29,410 nucleotides of DNA. Origin: an uncultured Bacteroidota bacterium (GTDB lineage Bacteria > Bacteroidota > Bacteroidia > Chitinophagales > Chitinophagaceae). Made by a program: the position numbers and the translations under genes. The notes under the pieces are model-generated. The model was not told where the DNA came from and did no database searches. It saw only the letters and a list, made by a program, of their open reading frames with translations. Below are positions 1-8,044 of the stretch, piece by piece. Numbering within the stretch: the stretch's first letter is position 1; each line of letters starts with the position of its first letter. The DNA lies in the NCBI GenBank assembly GCA_903905685.1, contig CAIVHI010000205.1:1-29410 (forward strand), given 5' to 3'.

Positions 1-2
1 TA

Positions 3-32
3 TTGTGGGTAATTGATTATGTTATACATTTG
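3..32 (+). promoter_or_regulatory. Bacteroidota-type promoter of the thi operon
   Basis: TTG at 3-5, a 19-nt spacer and TACATTTG at 25-32 match the Bacteroidota sigma-ABfr consensus (-33 TTG, 19-21 nt, -7 TAnnTTTG) exactly. Transcription would start near 37-39, immediately before the first paired base of the TPP riboswitch, so nearly the whole leader is riboswitch. Consensus match is seen directly; activity is inferred. Confidence 0.75.
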
Positions 33-37
33 AATCC

Positions 38-117
38 AACTTTGGGGGTGCCCGTAATGCGGGCTGAGAACTTACCCTTATTTACCTGATCGGGGTTATG
101 CCCGCGTAGGGAAAAGT
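38..117 (+). promoter_or_regulatory. TPP riboswitch aptamer (THI element)
   Basis: This RNA binds thiamin pyrophosphate and represses the thiamin genes behind it. The conserved core is present: CTGAGA at 64-69, ACCTGATC at 84-91 and GCGTAGGGA at 104-112. Helices can be drawn by hand: P1 39-43 with 113-117 (ACTTT/AAAGT), P2 46-49 with 74-77, P3 50-54 with 60-64, P4 85-87 with 108-110, P5 93-95 with 101-103. It stands 72 nt before thiS, first gene of a complete thi operon, which fits its known role. Confidence 0.96.
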
Positions 118-189
118 AGTAATACTGTCGGCGGCAAAAGCTCCCCCCTAAAGTTTATCCGTATTTCCGGAATCTAAACGAACTGACCG
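118..189 (+). promoter_or_regulatory. Expression platform of the TPP riboswitch, with anti-P1 sequence
   Basis: Bases 144-155 (CCCCCTAAAGTT) are complementary to 38-48 (AACTTTGGGGG): 11 pairs with one bulged T at 149. This helix would break P1 and half of P2, so it excludes the ligand-bound fold. A second possible helix, 125-131 (CTGTCGG) with 187-193 (CCGATGG, two G-U pairs), covers the thiS ATG at 190-192. It crosses the anti-P1 helix topologically, so the two exclude each other in a nested fold. No intrinsic terminator (stem plus T run) is visible, so control of translation start is the more likely mechanism. Pairings are seen; the switching order is inferred. Confidence 0.55.
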
Positions 190-393
190 ATGGACGTTTT
201 CTTGAATGATGAATTGGTGGCGGTACCCGAAGGTGCAACGTTGGAAGGCCTATTGGTTGCGGCAGGCATAGTTGCTACCAATGGAATAGCTTTGGCAGTG
301 AACAATCAGGTGGTTTCTAAATTGCAGTGGTCAAAGGTTGGCGTGTCGGCAGGCGACAATGTCATGGTGATTCGCGCCACGCAGGGTGGTTGA
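190..393 (+). CDS. thiS: Sulfur carrier protein ThiS
   Basis: ThiS is the small ubiquitin-like protein that carries sulfur as a C-terminal thiocarboxylate to thiazole synthase ThiG. The 67-aa product has the usual length, a beta-grasp-like hydrophobic pattern and the diagnostic C-terminal Gly-Gly (residues 66-67, ending ATQGG), the site of adenylation and sulfur loading. It is the first gene of the thi operon, directly behind the TPP riboswitch, as is common in Bacteroidota. The ATG at 190 is preceded by no clear Shine-Dalgarno sequence and may be masked by a leader helix. Its activating enzyme ThiF is not encoded in this window. Confidence 0.95.
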   Translation: MDVFLNDELVAVPEGATLEGLLVAAGIVATNGIALAVNNQVVSKLQWSKVGVSAGDNVMVIRATQGG

Positions 394-454
394 TTTTAAC
401 TTTGGGTATTTTAATTCAGGAAATAATATTTAGGTGGTTGATAAATAGAGTATT

Positions 455-2290
455 ATGAAACAGACTGATTTTTCGGGTTTCTACCCGAGTTCCAAAAAAG
501 TATACGTTGAGGGCAAGCTCCACGATATCAAGGTGGGTATGCGTGAAATAGCCGTACACCCTACCATGACAAAGTCGTTCGGGGTAGAGGAAATGATTCC
601 CAACCCCGTAGTGACGGTTTATGATACCAGCGGTGCATATACCGACCCTAATGTGGACATCGATATCACCAAGGGCTTGCCGCGTCTCCGCGAACAGTGG
701 ATTGCCGGCCGCAACGACGTGGAGCAACTCCCAGAGTTCTCATCGGCCTACAGCAATGCCCGCATGGCGGACGAGAAGTTGAAATCCCTTCGGTTTGACC
801 ACATTAAGATGCCCTACAAGGCGAAGAAGGGTGCAAATGTTACGCAATTGCACTACGCCCGCAAGGGAATCATTACGCCGGAGATGGAATATATCGCCAT
901 CAGGGAGAATCAACGCATAGATGAGTTGATGCGGGATGACTCGTTATGGAAGCAGCATCCGGGTATGAATTTTGGCGCGTCAACACCGCTCAAACTCATC
1001 ACACCGGAGTTTGTACGAGACGAGATTGCCCGTGGACGGGCAATCATCCCTGCAAACATCAACCACCCCGAAAGTGAGCCTATGATCATTGGGCGCAACT
1101 TCTTGGTAAAAATCAACACCAATATCGGGAATTCCGCTGTCACTTCGAGTATCGAAGATGAAGTGTCGAAGGCTGTTTGGAGTTGTCGTTGGGGAGGTGA
1201 TACCCTTATGGATTTGTCTACCGGCAAGAATATTCATGAGACCCGCGAGTGGATCATCCGCAATTGTCCCGTTCCTGTGGGCACGGTTCCGATATACCAG
1301 GCACTCGAAAAAGTAAATGGCAAGGCGGAAGACCTGACGTGGGAGATTTTTAAGGATACCTTGATTGAACAGGCAGAGCAAGGCGTGGATTACTTCACCA
1401 TTCATGCGGGCGTGTTGTTGCGCTATGTGCCACTTACGGCGAAACGTATGACGGGCATCGTATCGCGTGGTGGCAGCATCATGGCCAAATGGTGTTTGGC
1501 ACACCATAGAGAAAACTTCCTCTATACACATTTCGAGGAGATTTGCGAGATCATGAAGGCTTATGATGTGAGCTTCTCCTTGGGCGATGGTTTGCGCCCG
1601 GGCTCTATAGCCGACGCCAACGATGCAGCCCAATTTGCGGAACTCGAGACATTGGGTGAGCTGACTAAAATAGCTTGGAAACACGACATCCAAGTTATGA
1701 TTGAAGGACCCGGCCATGTGCCGATGCACCTGATTAAGGAAAACATGGACAAGCAGTTGGCCTGTTGCGATGAAGCGCCGTTTTATACGCTGGGTCCGTT
1801 GACCACCGACATTGCACCGGGATACGACCACATCACGTCGGCCATTGGCGCGGCCATGATTGGCTGGTATGGAACGGCAATGTTGTGCTACGTTACACCT
1901 AAGGAACACTTGGGTTTGCCCGACAAGCAGGACGTTAAGGACGGCGTGATTGCCTACAAAATAGCAGCCCATGCCGCCGATTTGGCCAAGGGGCATCCCG
2001 GTGCCCAATATCGGGACAATGCATTGAGCAAGGCGCGATTCGAGTTCCGCTGGGAAGACCAATTCAATTTGTCGCTGGACCCGGAAACGGCCAAGTCTTA
2101 TCACGATGAAACCTTGCCGGCCGAGGGGGCCAAGATTGCCCATTTCTGCTCCATGTGTGGCCCGCATTTCTGCTCCATGAAAATCACTCAAGACATTCGC
2201 GAATATTCCGAAAATCTGGAGGCCGCGAAGCAGGGCATGGATGAAAAATCGGCTGAGTTTTTGGGTGCCGGCGGTGAGATATACAGGTAA
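455..2290 (+). CDS. thiC: Phosphomethylpyrimidine synthase ThiC
   Basis: ThiC is a radical-SAM enzyme that rearranges aminoimidazole ribotide into hydroxymethylpyrimidine phosphate, the pyrimidine precursor of thiamin. The 611-aa product has the expected length and sequence throughout, including a GxGHVPMH segment and, near the C terminus, the cluster motif C565-x2-C568-x4-C573 (CSMCGPHFC), the unusual ThiC arrangement that holds the 4Fe-4S cluster. It follows thiS after a 61-nt A/T-rich gap and precedes thiD by 39 nt. The start at 455 gives the MKQTDFSGFYPSS N terminus that matches family proteins. A long antisense reading frame over the gene is a codon-composition shadow. Confidence 0.98.
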   Translation: MKQTDFSGFYPSSKKVYVEGKLHDIKVGMREIAVHPTMTKSFGVEEMIPNPVVTVYDTSGAYTDPNVDIDITKGLPRLREQWIAGRNDVEQLPEFSSAYSNARMADEKLKSLRFDHIKMPYKAKKGANVTQLHYARKGIITPEMEYIAIRENQRIDELMRDDSLWKQHPGMNFGASTPLKLITPEFVRDEIARGRAIIPANINHPESEPMIIGRNFLVKINTNIGNSAVTSSIEDEVSKAVWSCRWGGDTLMDLSTGKNIHETREWIIRNCPVPVGTVPIYQALEKVNGKAEDLTWEIFKDTLIEQAEQGVDYFTIHAGVLLRYVPLTAKRMTGIVSRGGSIMAKWCLAHHRENFLYTHFEEICEIMKAYDVSFSLGDGLRPGSIADANDAAQFAELETLGELTKIAWKHDIQVMIEGPGHVPMHLIKENMDKQLACCDEAPFYTLGPLTTDIAPGYDHITSAIGAAMIGWYGTAMLCYVTPKEHLGLPDKQDVKDGVIAYKIAAHAADLAKGHPGAQYRDNALSKARFEFRWEDQFNLSLDPETAKSYHDETLPAEGAKIAHFCSMCGPHFCSMKITQDIREYSENLEAAKQGMDEKSAEFLGAGGEIYR

Positions 2291-2329
2291 ACCATTTATT
2301 GACGAGCCATAAATGCACGTTGCAGGATT

Positions 2330-3097
2330 GTGAAGCAAACCAAACCATACGTCATATCGATAGCGGGCTTCGACCCTTCTGGTGGGGCAGGGCTGCTTGC
2401 CGATATTAAAACCTTTGAAAATCAAGGGGTGACAGGCTTTGGCGTGGCAACGGCTCTCACCGTGCAGAACGACGTGGAGTTTGAATCCTGCGATTGGGTG
2501 CCGGTTCAGCGCATCCTCAGTCAAATTGAAGTGTTGCTCCACCGATTTCCCGTTCGGCATTTCAAGATAGGTTTGGTTGAGAGTGCTAGCACGCTAGAGG
2601 CCGTGCTGAACTTTCTATGGGCTCGGGTAGAGGTGCCTGTCGTTGTTTTTGACCCGATTTTAAGGGCATCAGCCGGATTTGCCTTCCATAAAGATGATGG
2701 CAATTTGTTTGCAAAATGTTTCGGACGCGTTTATGCCGCGACCCCCAATATTCCGGAAGCCCTGCACTTGTTCGGTACCGGCAAGGTTGAAGCCGTGGCC
2801 CAGGCGTTGGCGCCTACCCGATTATACCTGAAGGGCGGTCATGTTGACGGAGCCGAAGCGGTAGATTATTTTGTGGAAGACGGGCGCATCGGGGAAATTA
2901 GGAAGCCGTGGTTGCCAAACGGAGCAAAACACGGGAGCGGTTGCGTGCTGTCGGCCACATTCGCGGCCGCCTTGGCTACGGGCATGAATTTCGAGCAAGC
3001 CGCCCATAGGGCATCAGACTATACCTACGCACTGCTCCAATCGAACGAAACATTATTGGGAGACCATACCAAATGCCCAAAATATGAAGAAGATTAG
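2330..3097 (+). CDS. thiD: Hydroxymethylpyrimidine/phosphomethylpyrimidine kinase ThiD
   Basis: ThiD phosphorylates HMP and HMP-P to HMP-PP for coupling by ThiE. The 255-aa product shows the ribokinase-fold signatures: GFDPSGGAGLLADIKTF near the N terminus (residues 13-29) for substrate binding and GSGC at 202-205, corresponding to the catalytic anion-hole GTGC motif, with Ser in place of Thr. The start is a GTG at 2330, with AGGA at 2324-2327 in front of it; no ATG in frame would keep the first beta strand. Its 3' end overlaps the thiE start by 14 nt, which suggests translational coupling. It is a single-domain form, not fused to thiE as in some genomes. Confidence 0.93.
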   Translation: MKQTKPYVISIAGFDPSGGAGLLADIKTFENQGVTGFGVATALTVQNDVEFESCDWVPVQRILSQIEVLLHRFPVRHFKIGLVESASTLEAVLNFLWARVEVPVVVFDPILRASAGFAFHKDDGNLFAKCFGRVYAATPNIPEALHLFGTGKVEAVAQALAPTRLYLKGGHVDGAEAVDYFVEDGRIGEIRKPWLPNGAKHGSGCVLSATFAAALATGMNFEQAAHRASDYTYALLQSNETLLGDHTKCPKYEED

Positions 3098-3719
3098 CAA
3101 ACTCCACTACATTACCACCGATGCCAAACTTGCCGAGGCCGCATGCGCAGGAGGTGCGGACTGGATTCAGTTGAGGTTGAAGCAGGTTCCGGTTGAAGAT
3201 TATTTGAACGAAGCTATCCGTGTGAAAGCCGTCTGCAAGCGTTTTGGGGCAACGTTCATCATTAACGATAATGTGCACGTGGCACGCGATGTTGGAGCCG
3301 ATGGCGTACACCTTGGTAGGGAAGATATGAGTCCCGATGAGGCCAGAAACATATTGGGAGAACAGGCAATAATTGGTTGTACTGCGAACACCCGTAAAGA
3401 TGTGGCAGGCCTTTGCGAAAAAAAGGTTGACTATATTGGTTTGGGGCCGTTCCGGTTTACGGCTACTAAACAAAAACTCAGTCCGGTGCTGGGGTATGCG
3501 GGCTATAGCAGATTGATGGCGTATTTTCAGGAGGCATCGTTTACGTTGCCGCCTGTAGTAGCTATAGGTGGAATAAGGCTTGCCGATGTGGATGATATTT
3601 TAAATACGGGTGTGCATGGCATCGCCATTTCGGGGGCAATCTCCAATGCCGCCGACCCCGTTTCGGCACTTCGACAGTTCAAAAATATTACGGATACTTA
3701 TAAAAGGGTAAAAGGATAG
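3084..3719 (+). CDS. thiE: Thiamin-phosphate synthase ThiE
   Basis: ThiE joins HMP-PP and the carboxylated thiazole phosphate to give thiamin phosphate. The 211-aa TIM-barrel product carries family segments in order: WIQLRLKQ (pyrimidine/diphosphate site), IINDNVHVARDVGADGVHLG (Asp side chains for Mg-diphosphate), IIGCTANT, DYIGLGPFRFTATK and VVAIGGI with GVHGIAISGAI near the C terminus (phosphate binding). The GPxFxTxTK-type segment fits ThiE rather than TenI. The ATG at 3084 lies inside the end of thiD (14-nt overlap), and thiG begins 5 nt after its stop. Confidence 0.93.
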   Translation: MKKISKLHYITTDAKLAEAACAGGADWIQLRLKQVPVEDYLNEAIRVKAVCKRFGATFIINDNVHVARDVGADGVHLGREDMSPDEARNILGEQAIIGCTANTRKDVAGLCEKKVDYIGLGPFRFTATKQKLSPVLGYAGYSRLMAYFQEASFTLPPVVAIGGIRLADVDDILNTGVHGIAISGAISNAADPVSALRQFKNITDTYKRVKG

Positions 3720-3724
3720 GCATT

Positions 3725-4495
3725 ATGGATGATTTGTTACATATCGGGGGGATGAAGTTGGGCTCGCGATTACTGACGGGTACGGGAAAATTCGGCAATC
3801 ATGACCTCATGGAGGCGGCCCTATTGGCCTCAGGCACAGAGTTGGTTACGGTGGCTCTGAAGCGGATGAACGTGAAAGGAGATGATGAAGATATCTTGAA
3901 GTATGTTTCGCATGCCCATATTCGCTTGATGCCCAATACCTCGGGCGTACGGAATGCCGAAGAGGCGGTGTTTGCGGCGCGCCTTGCACGCGAAGCACTG
4001 CAAACCAATGTGCTGAAGCTGGAAATTCACCCCGACCCCAAGTACCTCATGCCCGACCCGATAGAGACCTTGAAGGCGGCCGAGATTCTGGTGAAGGAGG
4101 GCTTTATCGTGCTGCCCTACATTCATGCCGACCCTGTGCTTTGCAAACGGCTTGAGGAGGTAGGTGTGGCGGCAGTCATGCCATTGGGTGCTCCAATTGG
4201 CAGCAATATGGGCCTGAAAACCCTGGAGTTTTTGCAAATCATCATTGAACAGAGTAACGTTCCGGTAATTGTAGATGCCGGTATAGGTGCCCCCAGTCAT
4301 GCGGCGGCAGCCATGGAAGCGGGGGCTGATGCCGTGCTCGTAAACACGGCCATCGCCGTTGCGGGCGACCCTGTCGCAATGGCAGGTGCATTCAAGAAGG
4401 CGGTTCAGGCCGGTCGCACCGCGTTCTTGGCCGGGCTAGGCGCCGTGGGCAGAAAAGCGGTGGCCAGCAGTCCGCTCACAGCATTTTTAAGTTAA
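3725..4495 (+). CDS. thiG: Thiazole synthase ThiG
   Basis: ThiG forms the thiazole ring from deoxyxylulose phosphate, dehydroglycine and sulfur from ThiS thiocarboxylate. The 256-aa product has the usual length and the family N terminus (GSRLLTGTGKF), the Schiff-base lysine in VLKLEI (K98 by count), the MPLGAPIGSNMG loop, and VDAGIGAPSHAAAAMEAGADAVLVN split over the phosphate-binding strands. It lies between thiE (5-nt gap) and thiH (7-nt gap). Pairing with thiH rather than thiO means dehydroglycine comes from tyrosine, not glycine. Confidence 0.96.
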   Translation: MDDLLHIGGMKLGSRLLTGTGKFGNHDLMEAALLASGTELVTVALKRMNVKGDDEDILKYVSHAHIRLMPNTSGVRNAEEAVFAARLAREALQTNVLKLEIHPDPKYLMPDPIETLKAAEILVKEGFIVLPYIHADPVLCKRLEEVGVAAVMPLGAPIGSNMGLKTLEFLQIIIEQSNVPVIVDAGIGAPSHAAAAMEAGADAVLVNTAIAVAGDPVAMAGAFKKAVQAGRTAFLAGLGAVGRKAVASSPLTAFLS

Positions 4496-4502
4496 ATGGT
4501 AT

Positions 4503-5630
4503 ATGATGTTTGGAAAAGTATTTGATGCTTGCGATTGGGATGCGGCCTTGACCTCCATTTTGGGGAAGACGGCCAATGATGTGGAGCGGGCACTCGGGAA
4601 AACCGTGAGGAACCTTGACGATTTCAAATCGCTCATTAGTCCGGCCGCCGCACCCTATTTGGAAGAAATGGCAAACATGAGTAGCGCCATCACCGCCAAG
4701 CGTTTCGGTAAGACCATTCAGCTTTACGCACCGCTATACCTGTCTAACGAGTGCCAGAATATTTGCAATTACTGTGGCTTCAGCCTCGACAACAAGATTA
4801 AGCGGAAGACGCTCACGTCAACCGAGATTTTAGCTGAAGCGGCCTATCTCAAGGCGGAAGGCTTCGACCACGTTTTGTTGGTAACGGGGGAAGCGGCCCA
4901 AACGGTTGGGGTGCCCTACCTAAAGAACGCCATCAAGTTGCTGCGCCCGTTGTTTTCGAACATATCATTGGAAGTTCAACCCTTGGAGGAGGCTGAATAT
5001 CGGGAGTTGATAGCCGAAGGCTTGTATGCCGTATTGGTGTATCAGGAAACCTACCATCGTGAAAACTACCGCGATTACCACCTCAAAGGCCGCAAATCCA
5101 ACTTCGATTATAGGCTGGCGACGCCAGACAGATTGGGAGCGGCAGGCATACGCAAAATCGGATTGGGCGTGTTGATGGGGCTGGAGGATTGGAGGGTAGA
5201 CAATTTTTTTACGGCATTGCACGTCAATTACCTCGAAAGGAAATATTGGCAAACGCGATACAGCATTTCTTTCCCGCGCCTACGGCCTGCCGAGGGGCTT
5301 ATAGAGCCCAAATCGGTCATCAACGATCGGGAAATGGTGCAGTTGATTTGTGCTTGGCGAATCTTCAATTCTGAAATCGAACTGTCGGTGTCTACGCGGG
5401 AGAGTGAGGTTTTCAGGAACAACATCCTCAAGCTTGGCGCCACTACCATGAGTGCGGGCTCGAAAACCAATCCCGGGGGGTATGCGGTAGAGCCCGAGTC
5501 GTTAGAGCAATTTGCCATCAACGATGACCGCTCGGCTGCGGTAATGAGTGAACAAATCCGATCAGCCGGCTATAGGCCTGTTTGGAAAGATTGGGATCGA
5601 TTTGAAGTATTGAGTACTTCCGTATTATAA
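4503..5630 (+). CDS. thiH: 2-iminoacetate (dehydroglycine) synthase ThiH
   Basis: ThiH is a radical-SAM tyrosine lyase that gives dehydroglycine (and p-cresol) for ThiG. The 375-aa product has the standard cluster motif C84-x3-C88-x2-C91 (CQNICNYC), the ThiH/BioB-type EVQPLEEAEYREL and VYQETYHRENY segments, and the C-terminal TTMSAGSKTNPGGY segment. Two in-frame ATGs occur at 4503 and 4506; either is possible. It is the last recognisable gene of the thi operon. Because the enzyme is oxygen-sensitive and ThiH replaces the oxidase ThiO, this organism follows the ThiH branch of thiazole synthesis. Confidence 0.96.
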   Translation: MMFGKVFDACDWDAALTSILGKTANDVERALGKTVRNLDDFKSLISPAAAPYLEEMANMSSAITAKRFGKTIQLYAPLYLSNECQNICNYCGFSLDNKIKRKTLTSTEILAEAAYLKAEGFDHVLLVTGEAAQTVGVPYLKNAIKLLRPLFSNISLEVQPLEEAEYRELIAEGLYAVLVYQETYHRENYRDYHLKGRKSNFDYRLATPDRLGAAGIRKIGLGVLMGLEDWRVDNFFTALHVNYLERKYWQTRYSISFPRLRPAEGLIEPKSVINDREMVQLICAWRIFNSEIELSVSTRESEVFRNNILKLGATTMSAGSKTNPGGYAVEPESLEQFAINDDRSAAVMSEQIRSAGYRPVWKDWDRFEVLSTSVL

Positions 5631-5677
5631 AATGCTAAAGCGAGACCCCTATTCTAAGACGGTGGCCGGATATTTAG

Positions 5678-5685
5678 TATTTTTG
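5678..5685 (+). promoter_or_regulatory. Putative -7 promoter box for the lipoprotein gene
   Basis: TATTTTTG matches TAnnTTTG, 19 nt before the start codon at 5705. No TTG is visible at the right distance upstream, so only half of the Bacteroidota consensus is supported. It would let the lipoprotein be transcribed apart from the thi operon. Confidence 0.4.
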
Positions 5686-5704
5686 TGGAAACACATTCCG
5701 ATCT

Positions 5705-6394
5705 ATGAAAAAAATCCTCGCAATAGTCGTTACGGCCGGCTCTATCGCCGCATTTTCCTCGTGTTCCAAGTCCTCGTCGGCTCCTGCAAACAGTGCGAAG
5801 GTTTTGTTCTTTAATGGATGTGCCTCCGGAACAAGTTCCATCAGCGTGAATGCGAAGGTAAACGGTGCCCTCGTGAACGGCGCATCGAACATCGCATTGG
5901 ATGCCAATTCCAACTACCAATACGTTACGGCCGGTGCCGCCGACAGTTTTTCGTTTGTGATCTCGGGATTGACCTACCTAACGGGTGGCACAGGTAATGT
6001 TGTTGCCAATGCAAGCTATACGGCATTCGCTGGCGGCTTTATCAACGCACCCACGTTTTTATTGGTCTCCGACGACCTTTCAGCACCAACAAGTGGTTAT
6101 GCCAAAGTCCGGTTTGTAAACTTATCGGGAGACAATATGTTGGAGAGTTGCTATATAGGAACCGGTACCGCCAAATTGGATTCTAATTTGGGGCTGAATG
6201 CTGCGTCGCCGTTTTACCAGGTTCCGGCTACCACGGGTGCCAACGTCTTTATGATTCCTGCCAACCCCACGCTTCAGGCCACACTCAGCAACCAGAATTT
6301 TTCTTCAGGCAAAATCTATACTATAGTGCTTACAGGCACGTCGGCAGGAACCGGCAGTTCGGCACTTGCACTGACTGTCCTCAACAATAATTGA
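5705..6394 (+). CDS. Exported lipoprotein, DUF4397-like
   Basis: The 229-aa product starts with a lipoprotein signal: Lys-Lys, a hydrophobic stretch and the lipobox FSSC with the lipidated Cys at residue 20, followed by a Ser-rich tether. The remainder is Ser/Thr/Gly/Ala-rich beta-sandwich-like sequence with two similar halves; VLFFNGC near residue 38 and GYAKVRFVNLS near residue 135 resemble the repeated strand of DUF4397 proteins, which are common as lipoproteins in Chitinophagaceae. Function is unknown; location at the outer membrane or periplasmic face is inferred. It follows thiH by 74 nt but has no obvious link to thiamin. A short overlapping frame starting at 5632 is rejected. Confidence 0.82.
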   Translation: MKKILAIVVTAGSIAAFSSCSKSSSAPANSAKVLFFNGCASGTSSISVNAKVNGALVNGASNIALDANSNYQYVTAGAADSFSFVISGLTYLTGGTGNVVANASYTAFAGGFINAPTFLLVSDDLSAPTSGYAKVRFVNLSGDNMLESCYIGTGTAKLDSNLGLNAASPFYQVPATTGANVFMIPANPTLQATLSNQNFSSGKIYTIVLTGTSAGTGSSALALTVLNNN

Positions 6395-6512
6395 TGGTAC
6401 CAAGTGAGGCACCATTTCTCGTGGTTATAGGTCGTGTATTACCAAAAAATTAAGGTTGCCGCTTAAGTTGCAGGCGATGTGAAATGGGTTCGGAAGTCAG
6501 GTAATAATGACC

Positions 6513-6520
6513 TACTTTTG
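6513..6520 (+). promoter_or_regulatory. Putative -7 promoter box for mgtE
   Basis: TACTTTTG matches TAnnTTTG. The -33 position carries only a partial match (GTTC near 6488-6491). If used, transcription starts near 6527 and leaves a leader of about 140 nt ahead of mgtE, much longer than the leaders of the other genes in this window except the riboswitch. Confidence 0.45.
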
Positions 6521-6667
6521 CGCCTCGAAAACAGGTTCGAGAGGATGGTTTTCAAGACGTTGTTTGGTCATGCCGGCATTTGTTCCGGTAGGCCGGAAAG
6601 CCGGAATCAGTCTTGGGTGTTGAATAAACTGCACTCATTTTAATCATTCAAAAAACCACTATGGGAG
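6521..6667 (+). promoter_or_regulatory. Long 5' leader of mgtE with a perfect hairpin
   Basis: This non-coding stretch contains TTCCGG (6583-6588), a TAGG tetraloop and CCGGAA (6593-6598), a perfect 6-bp stem, with additional GCCGG repeats at 6572-6576 and 6600-6605 that could form alternative pairs. No known Mg2+ riboswitch (M-box or mgtA type) is recognisable. The first 120 nt after the lipoprotein stop (6395-6512) hold only a weak ATGGT/ACCAT inverted repeat (6394-6415). Confidence 0.35.
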
Positions 6668-8044
6668 ATGCCGGTTCAGGACCTGAAGGAGAAAATTCTC
6701 GAGGGAGACCTCAGTGGATTGCTGCATCACAGCAAAGATGACGACTATCCGGCCGAGGTGGCCAAACTTTTGGAGTCTTTACCCAAAGACTACGCCATAC
6801 ATACTTTCCTCGCGCTACCGGAGCCGCTCCAAATAAAAATATTTTCGTTCCTCGACCATGTCATACAACGCGGTGTGACGGAGGAACTCCCGTCTGCAAG
6901 AATCTCCAACATCCTCAACAGCTTGGAGTCTAACGACCGAATCGCGTTTTTCGATACGTTGGATGGTATAGAGGTTACCGAGTTCCTCAATCTGCTTAAT
7001 GATAAGAACAGGCTCGCCACCTACGACCTCCTTGGGTATCCCGAGCAGAGCGTGGCACGCCTCATCAATACCAAGTTTACCACGGTGCGTAAGGAATGGA
7101 CTATTGCCCAAGCCGTAGAACACCTTCGCCGATTTTATGACGATTCGCCCTCTGCGAATGTGATATTCGTGGTGGACAATAACGGCAAGCTTATAGACGA
7201 TATTCCAATACGCCGGCTTGTGCTCAATGAGCCCTCCAAGACCATTCAAGACATCATGGATGGGTTTTATGTGAAATTGGATATTCAAGACGGCATCGAC
7301 AGTGCCATTCACAAGTTCAAGGAATACGACCGCGTGGCGTTACCCGTTACCAATAGCAACAACATTCTGTTGGGTGTGGTTACCGTGGACGACGTGATAG
7401 ACGAGGCCGAAGAAAAGGATACCAAGGAAATGCAGCAGTTCGGTGGTTTGGAATCGCTGGATTTGCCCTATGTAAAAACCGGATTCGTCTCCCTCATCCA
7501 AAAGCGTGCTGGCTGGCTCATCATCCTGTTCCTCAGCGAAATGCTCACGGCTACCGCCATGCAGAATTTCCAGATAGAGTTGGATAAAGCATTGGTATTG
7601 GCCATGTTCATCCCGCTCATCATGTCGTCGGGGGGTAATAGCGGGAGTCAGGCTGCCACGCTCATTATCCGCGCCATGGCACTTAAAGAGTTGTCGCCCA
7701 AGGATTGGTGGTACGTCATGCGTCGGGAAATTTTCTCGGGGCTAACGCTCGGACTCATATTGGGCATCATCGGTTTCATCCGTATCTCCATTTGGCAAAA
7801 CCTCGGCTGGTTCGACTATAGCGTTCATGGAAAATTCAACTGGATGGTTGTTGCAGGTACCGTTTCCATGTCGCTTATCGGTATCGTGATGTGGGGCACG
7901 CTCAGTGGGTCTATGATACCCATTGTGTTGAAGAAATTCAAGATTGACCCGGCCACTTCATCGGCACCATTTGTAGCTACTCTGGTAGACGTCACGGGGT
8001 TGATCATCTATTTCTCTGTCGCGGCCCTCATGCTGCATATCTGA
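6668..8044 (+). CDS. mgtE: Magnesium transporter MgtE
   Basis: MgtE is a Mg2+-gated channel for magnesium uptake in the inner membrane. The 458-aa product shows the family order: an N-terminal helical MgtE_N domain (about residues 15-135), two CBS domains (about 140-255, with DDIPIRRL and GVVTVDDVIDEAEEKD as their ends) that sense Mg2+, then a plug helix and five membrane segments (about 280-458). The pore signature PLIMSSGGNSGSQAATL lies near residues 314-330. The ATG at 6668 is chosen because it gives the normal short N terminus; an ATG at 6661 is out of frame. It ends 12 nt from the convergent membrane protein gene, with no terminator visible between them. Confidence 0.95.
   Translation: MPVQDLKEKILEGDLSGLLHHSKDDDYPAEVAKLLESLPKDYAIHTFLALPEPLQIKIFSFLDHVIQRGVTEELPSARISNILNSLESNDRIAFFDTLDGIEVTEFLNLLNDKNRLATYDLLGYPEQSVARLINTKFTTVRKEWTIAQAVEHLRRFYDDSPSANVIFVVDNNGKLIDDIPIRRLVLNEPSKTIQDIMDGFYVKLDIQDGIDSAIHKFKEYDRVALPVTNSNNILLGVVTVDDVIDEAEEKDTKEMQQFGGLESLDLPYVKTGFVSLIQKRAGWLIILFLSEMLTATAMQNFQIELDKALVLAMFIPLIMSSGGNSGSQAATLIIRAMALKELSPKDWWYVMRREIFSGLTLGLILGIIGFIRISIWQNLGWFDYSVHGKFNWMVVAGTVSMSLIGIVMWGTLSGSMIPIVLKKFKIDPATSSAPFVATLVDVTGLIIYFSVAALMLHI

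Noticed and set aside
397..404. TAACTTTG, a match to the -7 box, between thiS and thiC
   Set aside because: No TTG at the -33 distance, and it repeats bases found in the riboswitch 5' strand, so the match may be chance; the genes are explained by the promoter at 3-32.
980..2560. 526-codon open frame on the minus strand over thiC and the start of thiD
   Set aside because: thiC is unmistakable on the plus strand with its cluster motif; the antisense frame has no recognisable domain, is rich in His/Arg/Cys as expected of a shadow, and runs across two genes.
5632..5814. 60-codon frame starting right after thiH
   Set aside because: It overlaps the lipoprotein gene in another frame, has no domain, and the lipobox-bearing frame at 5705 explains the sequence.
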